Assembly (NCBI GenBank): GCA_964420405.1
Contig: CAYQTL010000003.1
Span: forward strand, 62,001-126,000
Direction of reading: 5' to 3'
Source of the DNA: CAYQTL01 sp964420405
GTDB taxonomy: Bacteria; Acidobacteriota; Thermoanaerobaculia; Thermoanaerobaculales; Sulfomarinibacteraceae
DNA length: 64,000 nt
Part shown: one piece after another, positions 25,934-33,408 of the stretch
Numbering within the stretch: position 1 is the stretch's first letter
How the letters are laid out: the number at the start of each line of letters is the position of its first letter
The notes under the pieces: generated by a model
Databases searched by the model: none
What the model saw: only the letters and a program-made list of their open reading frames with translations
What the model was told of the DNA's origin: nothing
Translations under genes and position numbers: made by a program

Positions 25934-28237
25934 GGAGACGCAGGTCTGTACGTGGGCACGCCGCTCGAGGGGCCGGGCCGGACCCTCCTCGACGCCGACC
26001 ACCTGACGACCCACGCGATCTGCCTGGGCATGACCGGCTCGGGCAAGACCGGTCTCGGCGTGGTCGTGCTCGAGGAGCTCGCCCGTCGGAGGGTCCCGCT
26101 GCTCGTGGTCGACCTCAAGGGGGACATGGTCAACCTCCTGCTGACGTTTCCCGGTCTCGACGGCGGCAGCTTCGCGCCGTGGGTCCCCGCCGAGGACATC
26201 GCCGGCGACGACCGCGGCGCCGCGGGCGAGGCGGTCGCCACGACCTGGCGGACGGGTCTCGAGCGGTCGGGACTCGGACCCGCCGACGTCGCCGCGGTCC
26301 GCGACGGTGTCCGCTGGCGGCTCGTCACCCCCGGCGTCTCCGCCGCCGCCCCCCTCGACATCCTCCCCTCGCTCGCACCGCCGCCGGCCGGGCTCGACGA
26401 GGACGGCCGCCGCTCACGGGCCGACGGCACCGTGGGAGCGCTGCTGTCGCTGCTCGGCCGGGGCGGCGACCCGCTCACGGACCGCGACCACGTGTTGGTG
26501 TCGTCGCTGCTGCTGGAGCACTGGCGCCGCGGCGAGGCGCTCGACCTCGCCGGGCTCGTGCGGTCGACGGCCGACCCGCCGCTGGCGGCCCTCGGGGCGC
26601 TCCCGCTGGAGACGTTCTACCCGCGGGACGAGCGCATGAAGCTGGTGCTCGCCATGAACACCCTGCTGGCGAGCCCGGCATTCGCCGCCTGGACCCGCGG
26701 CACGCCGCTGGACATGGACGTGCTCCTCGGCTCGCCGGCGGAGCCCGCCGCCACGATCCTCACCCTCGCCCACCTCGACGAGCGCCAGCGTCTGTTCGTG
26801 CTGTCGCTGCTGCTCGCCGAGCTGCTCGCGTGGACCCGGCGCCAGCCCGCCTCCGGCGGCCTGCGCGCGCTGCTGTACCTCGATGAGATCCAGGGGATCC
26901 TGCCGCCCCATCCGGCGAACCCGCCCACCAAGGCACCGCTGCTGACGCTGCTCAAGCAGGGCCGCGCCTTCGGCGTCGGCGCCTGGCTGGCGACCCAGAA
27001 CCCGGTCGACCTCGACTACAAGGCGGCCGGCAACGCCGGCGTGCAGGTGATCGGCCGCCTGATCACCGAGCGCGACCGCGACCGCGCCATGGACGGCCTC
27101 GGCCTGCGCCGGCTGCCGGACGGACGCGACGCCGACGAGGTCGTCGCCGGCCTCGGCAAGCGCCAGTTCGTGCTGGTGGACGTGCGCGCCTCCGAGCGCG
27201 TCCGGACGTTCGGATCGCGCTGGGCGATGAGCTACCTGCGGGGACCTGTCGCGTTGGCCGAGCTCGAGCCGTTGCTCGCGAACGGCGGCACCGGGTCCGC
27301 CGCCCCCCCGACGGCGCACGCGGACGACGCCGGCGCGGACCGCCCGCCCGTGATCACGGCCGACGTGACGGCGGCGTTCGAGCCCGGCGCCACCGGCCGG
27401 CTGGTGCCGTGGCTGGCGGTGGGCTGCACCGTGCACCTGGAGCGGTCGAGCCTCGCTCTCGACCGGACGCTCGAGGAACGGTGGTGGGTCCCGCTGGACG
27501 GGGACGGCCGCGCCGACTGGGGGGCCGCGCACCCGGACGACGCGACCGCCGACCTTCTCGACGACCCGCCGTCCGGGGCCCGGTTCCCGACCGCCGCGCC
27601 GGCGGGCCTCGCCGACACGGCCGCGGGGGCCGAGAAGGCGTTCGTCGACTGGCGGGCGACCCGCCCGACGGCGATCCTCGCCAACCCTGAGCTGCGGCTG
27701 TCGGCGGCGCCCGACGAGACCCGCGACGGGTTCCACGAGCGCTGCCTCGAGGCCGCCGACCGCGCCGACGACGCCCGCCAGGAGCGCGTCCGCTCGAGGT
27801 ACGAGAAGCGGATGGACACCCTCCGACGCCGGCTCGAGCGCGAGCGGGACGAGCTCGACCGCGACCGGGCCCAGCTCGAGTCGCGCCAGGCGGAGGAGAA
27901 GCTGAGCGTCGTCGAGGGCCTCTTCTCGGTCCTGCTCGGCTCGCGCAGCCTGCGGTCGGCCGCCGGCAAGGCGACGTCCCGGGTCCGCTCCGCGGCCACC
28001 AAGCGGCGGATGCGGCAGCGGGCCGAGGGCGCGGTCGTCGAGTCCGAGAACGAGATCGAACGCCTCGACGCCGAGCTCGAGGACCTCGCCGAGGAGATGC
28101 AGGACGAGGTCGACCGCATCGCGCTCGAGTCCGAGGCTCTCGCCGACCGGATCGAGACCGTCGAGCTGCGGCCGCCGAAGACGCGCATCGCCGTCCGCTC
28201 CGTCCGCCTGGTGTGGCGCAGCCGGCTGCCGACATGA
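25931..28237 (+). CDS. HerA/VirB4-like ATPase with long coiled coil
   Basis: A 768-residue protein. The N-terminal half is a HerA/FtsK-superfamily ATPase: Walker A GMTGSGKT (~36-43), a D-x-K-G-D-M segment soon after, Walker B-like ALLYLDEIQGILPP (~313-326) and a later WLATQNPVDLDYK sensor stretch. The last ~200 residues (from ~560) are strongly charged and predict a long coiled coil (RYEKRMDTLRRRLERERDE and beyond), broken by a basic patch. I see no nuclease domain and no nurA-like gene nearby. A DNA-pumping or membrane-associated tethering role is possible. GGAGG precedes the ATG. Confidence 0.8.
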   Translation: MGDAGLYVGTPLEGPGRTLLDADHLTTHAICLGMTGSGKTGLGVVVLEELARRRVPLLVVDLKGDMVNLLLTFPGLDGGSFAPWVPAEDIAGDDRGAAGEAVATTWRTGLERSGLGPADVAAVRDGVRWRLVTPGVSAAAPLDILPSLAPPPAGLDEDGRRSRADGTVGALLSLLGRGGDPLTDRDHVLVSSLLLEHWRRGEALDLAGLVRSTADPPLAALGALPLETFYPRDERMKLVLAMNTLLASPAFAAWTRGTPLDMDVLLGSPAEPAATILTLAHLDERQRLFVLSLLLAELLAWTRRQPASGGLRALLYLDEIQGILPPHPANPPTKAPLLTLLKQGRAFGVGAWLATQNPVDLDYKAAGNAGVQVIGRLITERDRDRAMDGLGLRRLPDGRDADEVVAGLGKRQFVLVDVRASERVRTFGSRWAMSYLRGPVALAELEPLLANGGTGSAAPPTAHADDAGADRPPVITADVTAAFEPGATGRLVPWLAVGCTVHLERSSLALDRTLEERWWVPLDGDGRADWGAAHPDDATADLLDDPPSGARFPTAAPAGLADTAAGAEKAFVDWRATRPTAILANPELRLSAAPDETRDGFHERCLEAADRADDARQERVRSRYEKRMDTLRRRLERERDELDRDRAQLESRQAEEKLSVVEGLFSVLLGSRSLRSAAGKATSRVRSAATKRRMRQRAEGAVVESENEIERLDAELEDLAEEMQDEVDRIALESEALADRIETVELRPPKTRIAVRSVRLVWRSRLPT

Positions 28238-28362
28238 GGGCGTGAAGGAGGGCCGGCGCTTCCGGTACCCGCCCTCGGCCGAGACGATGCCGGAGACGCA
28301 ACGGTTCCCGGCCGCGTCACCTCCGGGGGAGCCGGCGGACGCCGGACCGTATCCGCACAGAG

Positions 28363-28402
28363 CCCTCGCACTCTCACACCTTCGCACCCTCGCGCTCTCG
28401 CC
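28363..28402 (+). repeat. CACCTTCGCACCCTCGC hexamer-like array
   Basis: A run of C-T-C-G-C-A, C-T-C-T-C-A, C-A-C-C-T-T and C-G-C-A-C-C type units between convergent genes. A similar short stretch (CTTCGCACCTGCGCACC) occurs at 29567-29583. The gap 28238-28470 has nothing else I can name. Confidence 0.5.
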
Positions 28403-28470
28403 CGATCAGCGCGGGGACGGCCACGACGACGCCTCCGGCCGCCCGTGCGCCGGGCTTGCGGACGCCTTCC

Positions 28471-29361
28471 TCACAGCCCCCGCGCCCACTCGGGCACCAG
28501 GCGCGAGGCGTCGCGATCGGCGAGGGTGCGCTCCAGCAGCGCGAGCGCCGGCTCCCGGTCGCGCGGAAGCCGCAGCTTGAGCGGAAGGTGGTTGGAGGCG
28601 TGGTTGGCGTGGAACGGGCCACGGAAGCCCGCCATCTCCTCGAGCATGAAGGCGAGCTCCCGCAGCATCCCCCACCGGTCCGGCAGCTCGAGCCGGCCGG
28701 CGCCGACCGCGTCGTCCAGCTCGGTGCCCGCCACCGGCGTGACGGTCAAGGCCGCGGCGTAGGTCGGCGCCGAGTCCACCAGGAAGCGGCCGGTGGCGCG
28801 GGCGTGCCTCTCGGATCCCGCGATCCCGGCGAGGCCGAGCAGCACCATGGTCGACAGCTTCAGGCCGGCCTCCCGGACCGCCCGACTCGCCTCGAGCTGA
28901 CGCTCGACGGTGGCGCCCTTGCGGATCGCCCGCAGGGTCTCGGGATCGCCCGTCTCGGGGCCGAAGTAGACGATGCCGAGGCCATCCCGGCGCAGCCTCT
29001 CGAGGCCGTCGACGCCGTGGCGCAGGATCGAGCGGGAGTCGCCGTACAGCCCGACGCGCTGCACGGAGGGCAGCGCGTCACGGATCGCGGCCAGGACCTC
29101 CGCGAGCACCTCAGGCGGTGCTGCGAGGGCGTCCCCGTCAGCCAGGAACACCCGCCGGGCGTGGGGCGCCAGGGTCGCCACCGCCCGGATCTCGCCGACG
29201 ACGTCGGCCACCGGGCGGACGCGGTAGGCCTTGTCCCGGTACATCGCACAGTAGGTGCAGCGGTTCCAGGAGCAGCCCACAGTCAGCTGCACGATCAGCG
29301 ACGCCGCCTCCGACGGCGGCCGGAACACGGGCTCCTCGTAGCGCAGGGGCCAGCCGGGCAC
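28471..29361 (-). CDS. Radical SAM protein of unknown substrate
   Basis: A 296-residue radical SAM enzyme. The cluster motif is C-x4-C-x2-C in GCSWNRCTYCAMY near residue 40, as in several radical SAM groups with the CxxNxCxxC spacing. Other typical parts are RRVFLADGDAL, RVGLYGD, GIVYFGPETGDPETL and TMVLLGLAG. No SPASM, B12 or extra cysteine cluster is visible. Substrate unknown. I chose the GTG at 29361, which has TACGAT 6 nt upstream; 26 codons further upstream to an ATG do not look coding. It is divergent from the M20 peptidase gene. Confidence 0.8.
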   Translation of the reverse strand: MPGWPLRYEEPVFRPPSEAASLIVQLTVGCSWNRCTYCAMYRDKAYRVRPVADVVGEIRAVATLAPHARRVFLADGDALAAPPEVLAEVLAAIRDALPSVQRVGLYGDSRSILRHGVDGLERLRRDGLGIVYFGPETGDPETLRAIRKGATVERQLEASRAVREAGLKLSTMVLLGLAGIAGSERHARATGRFLVDSAPTYAAALTVTPVAGTELDDAVGAGRLELPDRWGMLRELAFMLEEMAGFRGPFHANHASNHLPLKLRLPRDREPALALLERTLADRDASRLVPEWARGL

Positions 29362-29373
29362 GGGGATATCGTA
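29359..29373 (-). promoter_or_regulatory. Leaderless promoter of the radical SAM gene
   Basis: TACGAT (29373-29368) ends 6 nt before the GTG at 29361 on the minus strand. No ribosome site. Confidence 0.55.
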
Positions 29374-29640
29374 ACGCGGCGCGCCGGCGCGCTCCGATCC
29401 CGGGCTCGGCCCCGGGCATGTGTGACGGCACGGAGGCACGAGGGCATGGCGGCGGAGCGGGTCGCCCGGTGCCCGCCGACGGCCGAGATGCTGCCGCAGA
29501 CGTGGCGACCCGTCGCCGCTTCGTCCTCGGGTGGCAACGGCCGCCGGCGCTCACCCCAAGCGAACTTCGCACCTGCGCACCCTGCGGCTCACGGACACGC
29601 GATCCGCTCCGGCCCGTCACGACCGACGTCACCCCGGTGC

Positions 29641-29657
29641 TAGACTCGCCCGCCGTG
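29641..29657 (+). promoter_or_regulatory. Leaderless promoter of the M20 peptidase gene
   Basis: TAGACT (29641-29646) ends 8 nt before the GTG at 29655. No ribosome site. Confidence 0.5.
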
Positions 29658-30833
29658 ACGTCGCCGCAGGAGGCCCGCGGCCGCCTCCCCCAGCTGCTTG
29701 AGGAGCTGAGGGAGCTGGTGGAGATCGAGTCGCCGACCGGCGACGAGGACGCGATCGGCCGGATCGCGGACCTCCTCGCACGGCGGCTGGCAGCCGTCGC
29801 GGACGTGGGCACCGTCGAGCTCCCGCGGTGGGGGCCCGCGCTGTGCGCCCGTCGCGACGGCGCCGGCGCCCGCGTGCTGCTGCTGGCCCACGCCGACACG
29901 GTGTGGCGGAACGGATCGTGGCCGACCCTCTGGCGCCGCGGCGGTGACCGGGTGTCCGGTCCCGGCGTCTACGACATGAAGAGCGGCCTGCTGCTCGGGG
30001 TGTGGGCACTCGAGGCTCTCGCCACGTCGGAGGGGCCCGCGCCGACCGTCGAGCTGCTGGTGACTCCGGACGAGGAGGTCGGGTCGCCCGGCTCACGCCC
30101 CCTGATCGAGGACGCGGCGCGCCGGGCCGACTTCGTGCTGGTCCTCGAGCCGACCGTCGCCGGGCAGCCCCTCAAGGTCGCCCGCAAGGGCTCGGGCGAG
30201 TACGTCGTCCGGATCCGCGGGCGCTCGGCGCACCAGGGGGTCGAGCCCGAGAAGGGCGTCAACGCGGTGGTCGAGGCGGCCCACCAGGTGCTCGCCCTGA
30301 AGCGGCTGGAGGACCTGGAGGCGGGCACCACGGTCGGTCCCAACGTCGTGCGGGGCGGAACCGCCAGCAATGTGGTCCCGGAGTTTGCCGAGCTGCGGGT
30401 CGACGTCCGCGCCTGGCGGGCCTCCGAGCAGAGGAGGATCGGTCACGACCTGGCCGCGCTGCGGCCGATGCTCGACGGTGCCGCGCTCGAGCTCGACGGG
30501 GGCTGGAACCGGCCCCCGATGGAGACGACGCCGCTGTCGATGGCCCTGTTCGAGCGCGCCCGCGGGATCGCCGGCGGGCTCGGCCTCGATGTCGCGCCGG
30601 TCGCCTGGGGCGGCTCGTCGGACGCGAACCTCGCGGCCGCCGTGGGCGCCCCGACGGTCGACGGATTCGGCCCCGAGGGCGGCGGCGCCCACCAGCGTAC
30701 CGAGCACGTGGTGGTCGACTCGATCCCGGCCCGCCTCGCCCTGCTCGTCCACCTGCTGCGTGCTCTGGCATCTCCTCCGGAGACCTGGCTCCCCCCCGAC
30801 GCCCTCCACCTCCACCGCACGCGCACCCGGTAG
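29655..30833 (+). CDS. M20 family metallopeptidase, carboxypeptidase G2-like
   Basis: A 392-residue zinc exopeptidase of the M20 family. Metal and catalytic residues are seen in LLLAHADTVW (His, Asp), GPGVYDMKSGLL (bridging Asp) and TPDEEVGSPGS (catalytic Glu pair); the dimerisation-domain His is in RSAHQGVEPEKGVNA. The last ligand is expected in GGGAHQRTEHV. Closest in layout to glutamate carboxypeptidase (CPG2). There is no signal peptide, so it is likely cytosolic and acts on peptides or N-acyl amino acids. The gene is monocistronic and ends before the large palindrome. Confidence 0.9.
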   Translation: MTSPQEARGRLPQLLEELRELVEIESPTGDEDAIGRIADLLARRLAAVADVGTVELPRWGPALCARRDGAGARVLLLAHADTVWRNGSWPTLWRRGGDRVSGPGVYDMKSGLLLGVWALEALATSEGPAPTVELLVTPDEEVGSPGSRPLIEDAARRADFVLVLEPTVAGQPLKVARKGSGEYVVRIRGRSAHQGVEPEKGVNAVVEAAHQVLALKRLEDLEAGTTVGPNVVRGGTASNVVPEFAELRVDVRAWRASEQRRIGHDLAALRPMLDGAALELDGGWNRPPMETTPLSMALFERARGIAGGLGLDVAPVAWGGSSDANLAAAVGAPTVDGFGPEGGGAHQRTEHVVVDSIPARLALLVHLLRALASPPETWLPPDALHLHRTRTR

Positions 30834-30892
30834 AACCCTCGAGGCGGCGCCGGCCGGCGTCGCCTCGGCCCTCTCTCGCTGTCTGACATTGA

Positions 30893-30955
30893 ACGACATC
30901 CGGAGGACGAAACAAGGGGCTCGTCGAGCCCCTTGTTTCGTCCTCCGGATGTCGT
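30893..30955. terminator. Perfect 31-bp-arm palindrome, bidirectional terminator
   Basis: Arms 30893-30923 and 30925-30955 are perfect inverted repeats around a single T. The core GGGGCTCGTCGAGCCCC is followed on both strands by TTGTTT, which fits a Rho-independent terminator for the convergent M20 and rpmB genes. The right end overlaps the rpmB stop codon. The stem is far longer than needed for termination. Confidence 0.85.
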
Positions 30956-31194
30956 CAGGTGACGTCCTTCAGCCGCAGCCCCTCCGACCGAAGGAACGCC
31001 ATCAGCCCCTTCTTGTCGATCGTGCGCAGGGCGCGGGTGGACGCCTTCACCCGGACGCTGCGCCCGAGCTCCTGGACGAAGACCTTCTTCTTCTGGATGT
31101 TCGGGAGCTGGCGGCGCTTGGTCTTCCGGTTCGAGTGGGAGACCCGGTTGCCCACCAGCGGGCCCTTGCCGGTCAGTCTGCAGCGACGTGCCAT
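30955..31194 (-). CDS. rpmB: 50S ribosomal protein bL28
   Basis: A 79-residue ribosomal protein. It begins MARRCRLTGKGPLVGN, followed by VSHSNRKTKRRQLPN, the family signature, and ends GLRLKDVT. One cysteine (Cys5) remains; the usual paired zinc cysteines of some bL28 are not present. It follows rpmG by 14 bp and ends within the palindromic terminator. rpmG-rpmB is a common pairing in bacteria. Confidence 0.96.
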   Translation of the reverse strand: MARRCRLTGKGPLVGNRVSHSNRKTKRRQLPNIQKKKVFVQELGRSVRVKASTRALRTIDKKGLMAFLRSEGLRLKDVT

Positions 31195-31208
31195 GATCGG
31201 TCTCCCTC

Positions 31209-31370
31209 CTACCGGGACTCTTTGAACACCACGTGCTTGCGCACGATCGGGTCGTACTTCTTCAGCTCGAGCCGATCGGGGTGGTTCTGCTTGTTCTTCT
31301 TCATGTGGTACATGTACGTGCTCTCGGTGCTCTTCATCTTGACCGTAACCCGGTGGCCCTTGCCTGCCAT
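31209..31370 (-). CDS. rpmG: 50S ribosomal protein bL33
   Basis: A 53-residue ribosomal protein, MAGKGHRVTVKMKSTES..., with the typical MKKNKQNHPDRLELKKYDP segment and a C-terminal KHVVFKESR. It has no cysteines, so it is the zinc-free form of bL33. The ATG at 31370 has GGAGG 5 nt upstream; an in-frame upstream extension is not coding. It is the first gene of the rpmG-rpmB operon, with a strong promoter at 31429-31458. Confidence 0.96.
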   Translation of the reverse strand: MAGKGHRVTVKMKSTESTYMYHMKKNKQNHPDRLELKKYDPIVRKHVVFKESR

Positions 31371-31395
31371 CGCGACCTCCCGTCGCCCCGTGTGA

Positions 31396-31414
31396 GCGCA
31401 GGAACTCCCTGCGC
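31396..31414 (-). promoter_or_regulatory. Hairpin in the rpmG leader
   Basis: GCGCAGG/CCTGCGC, 7-bp stem with a 5-nt loop, in the ~55-nt leader between the -10 box and the ribosome site. It could be a control site for ribosomal protein expression (inference). Confidence 0.35.
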
Positions 31415-31428
31415 ACAAGGGTCCGGGG

Positions 31429-31458
31429 ATGATACACGCCGTCCGGAAAGAGTGTCAA
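31429..31458 (-). promoter_or_regulatory. rpmG-rpmB promoter
   Basis: On the minus strand a perfect TTGACA (31458-31453) and TATCAT (31434-31429) are 18 nt apart. The -35 box overlaps the stop codon of the PGK-like gene, so this promoter is embedded in the end of the upstream gene. Confidence 0.75.
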
Positions 31459-32630
31459 CTCCGCTCGATGGCGTCGAGCCCGGGCAGCTCCGCCCCGGCG
31501 ATGAAGAGCAGCGCCGCGGCACCGCCGAGCGACACGTGGGAGACGTCGGCGGCGTGGGGCGTGGCGAACAGCGCGCGCAGGGTGGAGGCGCCGGCCACCA
31601 CCGAGTAGCCGTCGATCCCGGCGATCGCCGCGGCGACGGCGTTCGAGCCAGCTCCCGCCCGGCCGTCCTCCGGCCGACCCATCGTCCCGTTCCAGAACAG
31701 GGTCGCCGCACCGGCCACGGCTCGCGCCACACCCTCCCGGCTGCGCGGACCGATGTCGAGCATCAGTGCACCCTCGGGGAGGGCGTCCACGGCCGCCGTC
31801 CGGATGGAGCCGTCCGGCAGCTCCACCTCGAGGTCGACCGGGAGCACCAGCTCGACGCCCCGCTCCCGGACCTTCGCCAGCAGCGAGCCGGCCGCCTCGT
31901 CGCAGCGTCCGGTCATCGTCGGACACCTGATCGGCCGCCCGAGAGCCGTGAGGACCGCCGCCGCCACCCCGCCGCCGAGGACGAGCCGCCCGGCCTTCAG
32001 CGCCAGCCCCTCGACCGCCAGCATCTTGTCGGCCAGGCAGCGGCCGCCGACGACGCCGACGAACGGCTCGTCGGGTCGGTTCATCAGGCAGGCGAGCGCG
32101 TCGACCTCGTTCTGCATGTGGCGCCCGACCGCCCGCCCGCGGGGGCCGATCCGCACCGCGACCGCGTGCATCACCGGGTGACGGACTCCGGCCTCGGCGA
32201 AGGCGTCGTCCACGAAGTGGGTGAACGAGCCGGCGATCGAGTGCAGGTCGTCGTCGGTCAGAGGCCGGTCGCCGACCGCGCGGGACAGGTTCTCGAGCAG
32301 CACGACGGTGCCAGGCGCGGCGCGTTCGACGGCCGCGGTGGACGCCTCCAGACCCGCCCCGCCCACGAACTCGACCGATCGGCCGAGCGAGGCCGCGAGG
32401 GTGGCGGCCGCCCCCGCCAGGGTGGGCCCGACACCGGCGTCCCCGGGGACGTCGACCGCCATCGCGACCACCGCGCCGCGGTCCGCGAGCCAGTCGACGG
32501 TGGAGGAGATGGCGGTCCGGTGGAGATCGGCCACCGGGTCGTCGCCGCGGGCGACCGCCGCGCCCGGGATGCGGACCAGCACCCGGCCGCCGTCGAGCCC
32601 GTCGAGATCCTCCAGACAGGTGATGCTCAT
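31455..32630 (-). CDS. Degenerate phosphoglycerate kinase homolog
   Basis: A 391-residue protein that aligns end to end with phosphoglycerate kinase: LLENLSRAVGDRPL, FVDDAFAEAGVRHPVMHA, PFVGVVGGRCLADKM, LPVDLEVELPDG, LDIGPRS, LFWNGTMGRPED, HVSLGGAAALL. Several essential positions differ. The substrate loop VRxDxNVP is VRIPGAAV; the Lys of GGAKVxDK is Cys; the Asp of GGGDT is Ser (AGAST); the glycine loop STGGGA is SLGGAA. It is thus probably not an active PGK, though the fold is expected. A -10 TACGAT (32671-32666) with CTGACG 17 nt upstream and a GGAGG precede the ATG. rpmG-rpmB lie downstream with their own promoter. Confidence 0.8.
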   Translation of the reverse strand: MSITCLEDLDGLDGGRVLVRIPGAAVARGDDPVADLHRTAISSTVDWLADRGAVVAMAVDVPGDAGVGPTLAGAAATLAASLGRSVEFVGGAGLEASTAAVERAAPGTVVLLENLSRAVGDRPLTDDDLHSIAGSFTHFVDDAFAEAGVRHPVMHAVAVRIGPRGRAVGRHMQNEVDALACLMNRPDEPFVGVVGGRCLADKMLAVEGLALKAGRLVLGGGVAAAVLTALGRPIRCPTMTGRCDEAAGSLLAKVRERGVELVLPVDLEVELPDGSIRTAAVDALPEGALMLDIGPRSREGVARAVAGAATLFWNGTMGRPEDGRAGAGSNAVAAAIAGIDGYSVVAGASTLRALFATPHAADVSHVSLGGAAALLFIAGAELPGLDAIERS

Positions 32631-32719
32631 CTCGCCTCCGCGTCGCCGCGTTCTGAAGCGGTCCCATCGTAGAGCACTCCGGGGCCGTCGTCAGCCGGGG
32701 GAGCCGAGCCCCCGGCCCG

Positions 32720-33370
32720 TCATCCGCCGGACGCCAGCCTCTCGCCCACCGCGCGGCGGAGCTCCGCCTCGAGGTCGACCGCCAGATGGGGCGCCTCGTG
32801 GACCGCAAGCACCCCCGCACCCCGCGGGAACGCCACGAAGCCCAGCGCCCCGGCGAGCAAGAGGGTCCGGTGGATCAGGCGGGCGGCCTCGTCGCGGTCG
32901 CCACCACGGCACCTCTTCAGGACCACCCCCGCCAGCGACCTCAGCCGCTCCTGGTACCAGCGGGAGAAGCCGAGCGCGGCGGTGATGTCGCCGCACCCCT
33001 CGACCATGGTGCCCATCACGCCGAGCAGCCGGACCAGCTCCGGGCGTGCCGCCAGGCTGGCGGCGAGGTCGTCGGCGACGCGCCCGGCGCCCCCCCGCCC
33101 CCCGACCTTCGCGAGGCGCGTCTCCAGGTCCTGCTGCCACGTCTCGAGGCGCCGGCGCAGCACCGCCATGTACAGCTCCTCGCGGCTGCCGAAGTACATC
33201 GACACGATCCCTGCCTTGACGTCGGCGCGGCGGCCGATCACGTCGAGGTCGACATCGGCCGGCGGCAGCTCCACGAAGCTCCGGTCCGCCTCGGTCAGGA
33301 TCCGGCGCCTGCGCTCCTCGCGGACCTCGCGCGCCCGCCTGCGACGTTCCGGGTCGATCAACCGTCCCAC
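32720..33370 (-). CDS. TetR-family transcriptional regulator
   Basis: A 216-residue regulator. The N-terminal helix-turn-helix (~15-65) reads ILTEADRSFVELPPADV then VIGRRADVKAGIVSMYFGSREELY, the standard TetR pattern; the rest is an all-helical ligand and dimer domain. I chose the GTG at 33370, which has GGAGGAG 4 nt upstream. It is divergent from the FAD oxidoreductase gene, 35 bp apart, so it probably controls that gene and itself from the shared region; no palindromic operator stood out to me. The ligand is unknown, and a hydrophobic or lipid ligand is plausible only because of the neighbours. Confidence 0.88.
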   Translation of the reverse strand: MGRLIDPERRRRAREVREERRRRILTEADRSFVELPPADVDLDVIGRRADVKAGIVSMYFGSREELYMAVLRRRLETWQQDLETRLAKVGGRGGAGRVADDLAASLAARPELVRLLGVMGTMVEGCGDITAALGFSRWYQERLRSLAGVVLKRCRGGDRDEAARLIHRTLLLAGALGFVAFPRGAGVLAVHEAPHLAVDLEAELRRAVGERLASGG

Positions 33371-33392
33371 TGTCTCCTCCGACCGACCATTG

Positions 33393-33408
33393 TAGAGTGA
33401 CCCCGATG
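33393..33408 (+). promoter_or_regulatory. Leaderless promoter of the FAD oxidoreductase gene
   Basis: TAGAGT (33393-33398) ends 7 nt before the ATG at 33406. An in-frame GTG at 33397 lies inside the -10 box, so the ATG is the better start. The TetR start lies 23 nt to the left. Confidence 0.5.

Noticed and set aside
31455..32630. The pgk gene of central glycolysis
   Set aside because: Several essential residues are replaced, so I call it a degenerate homolog.
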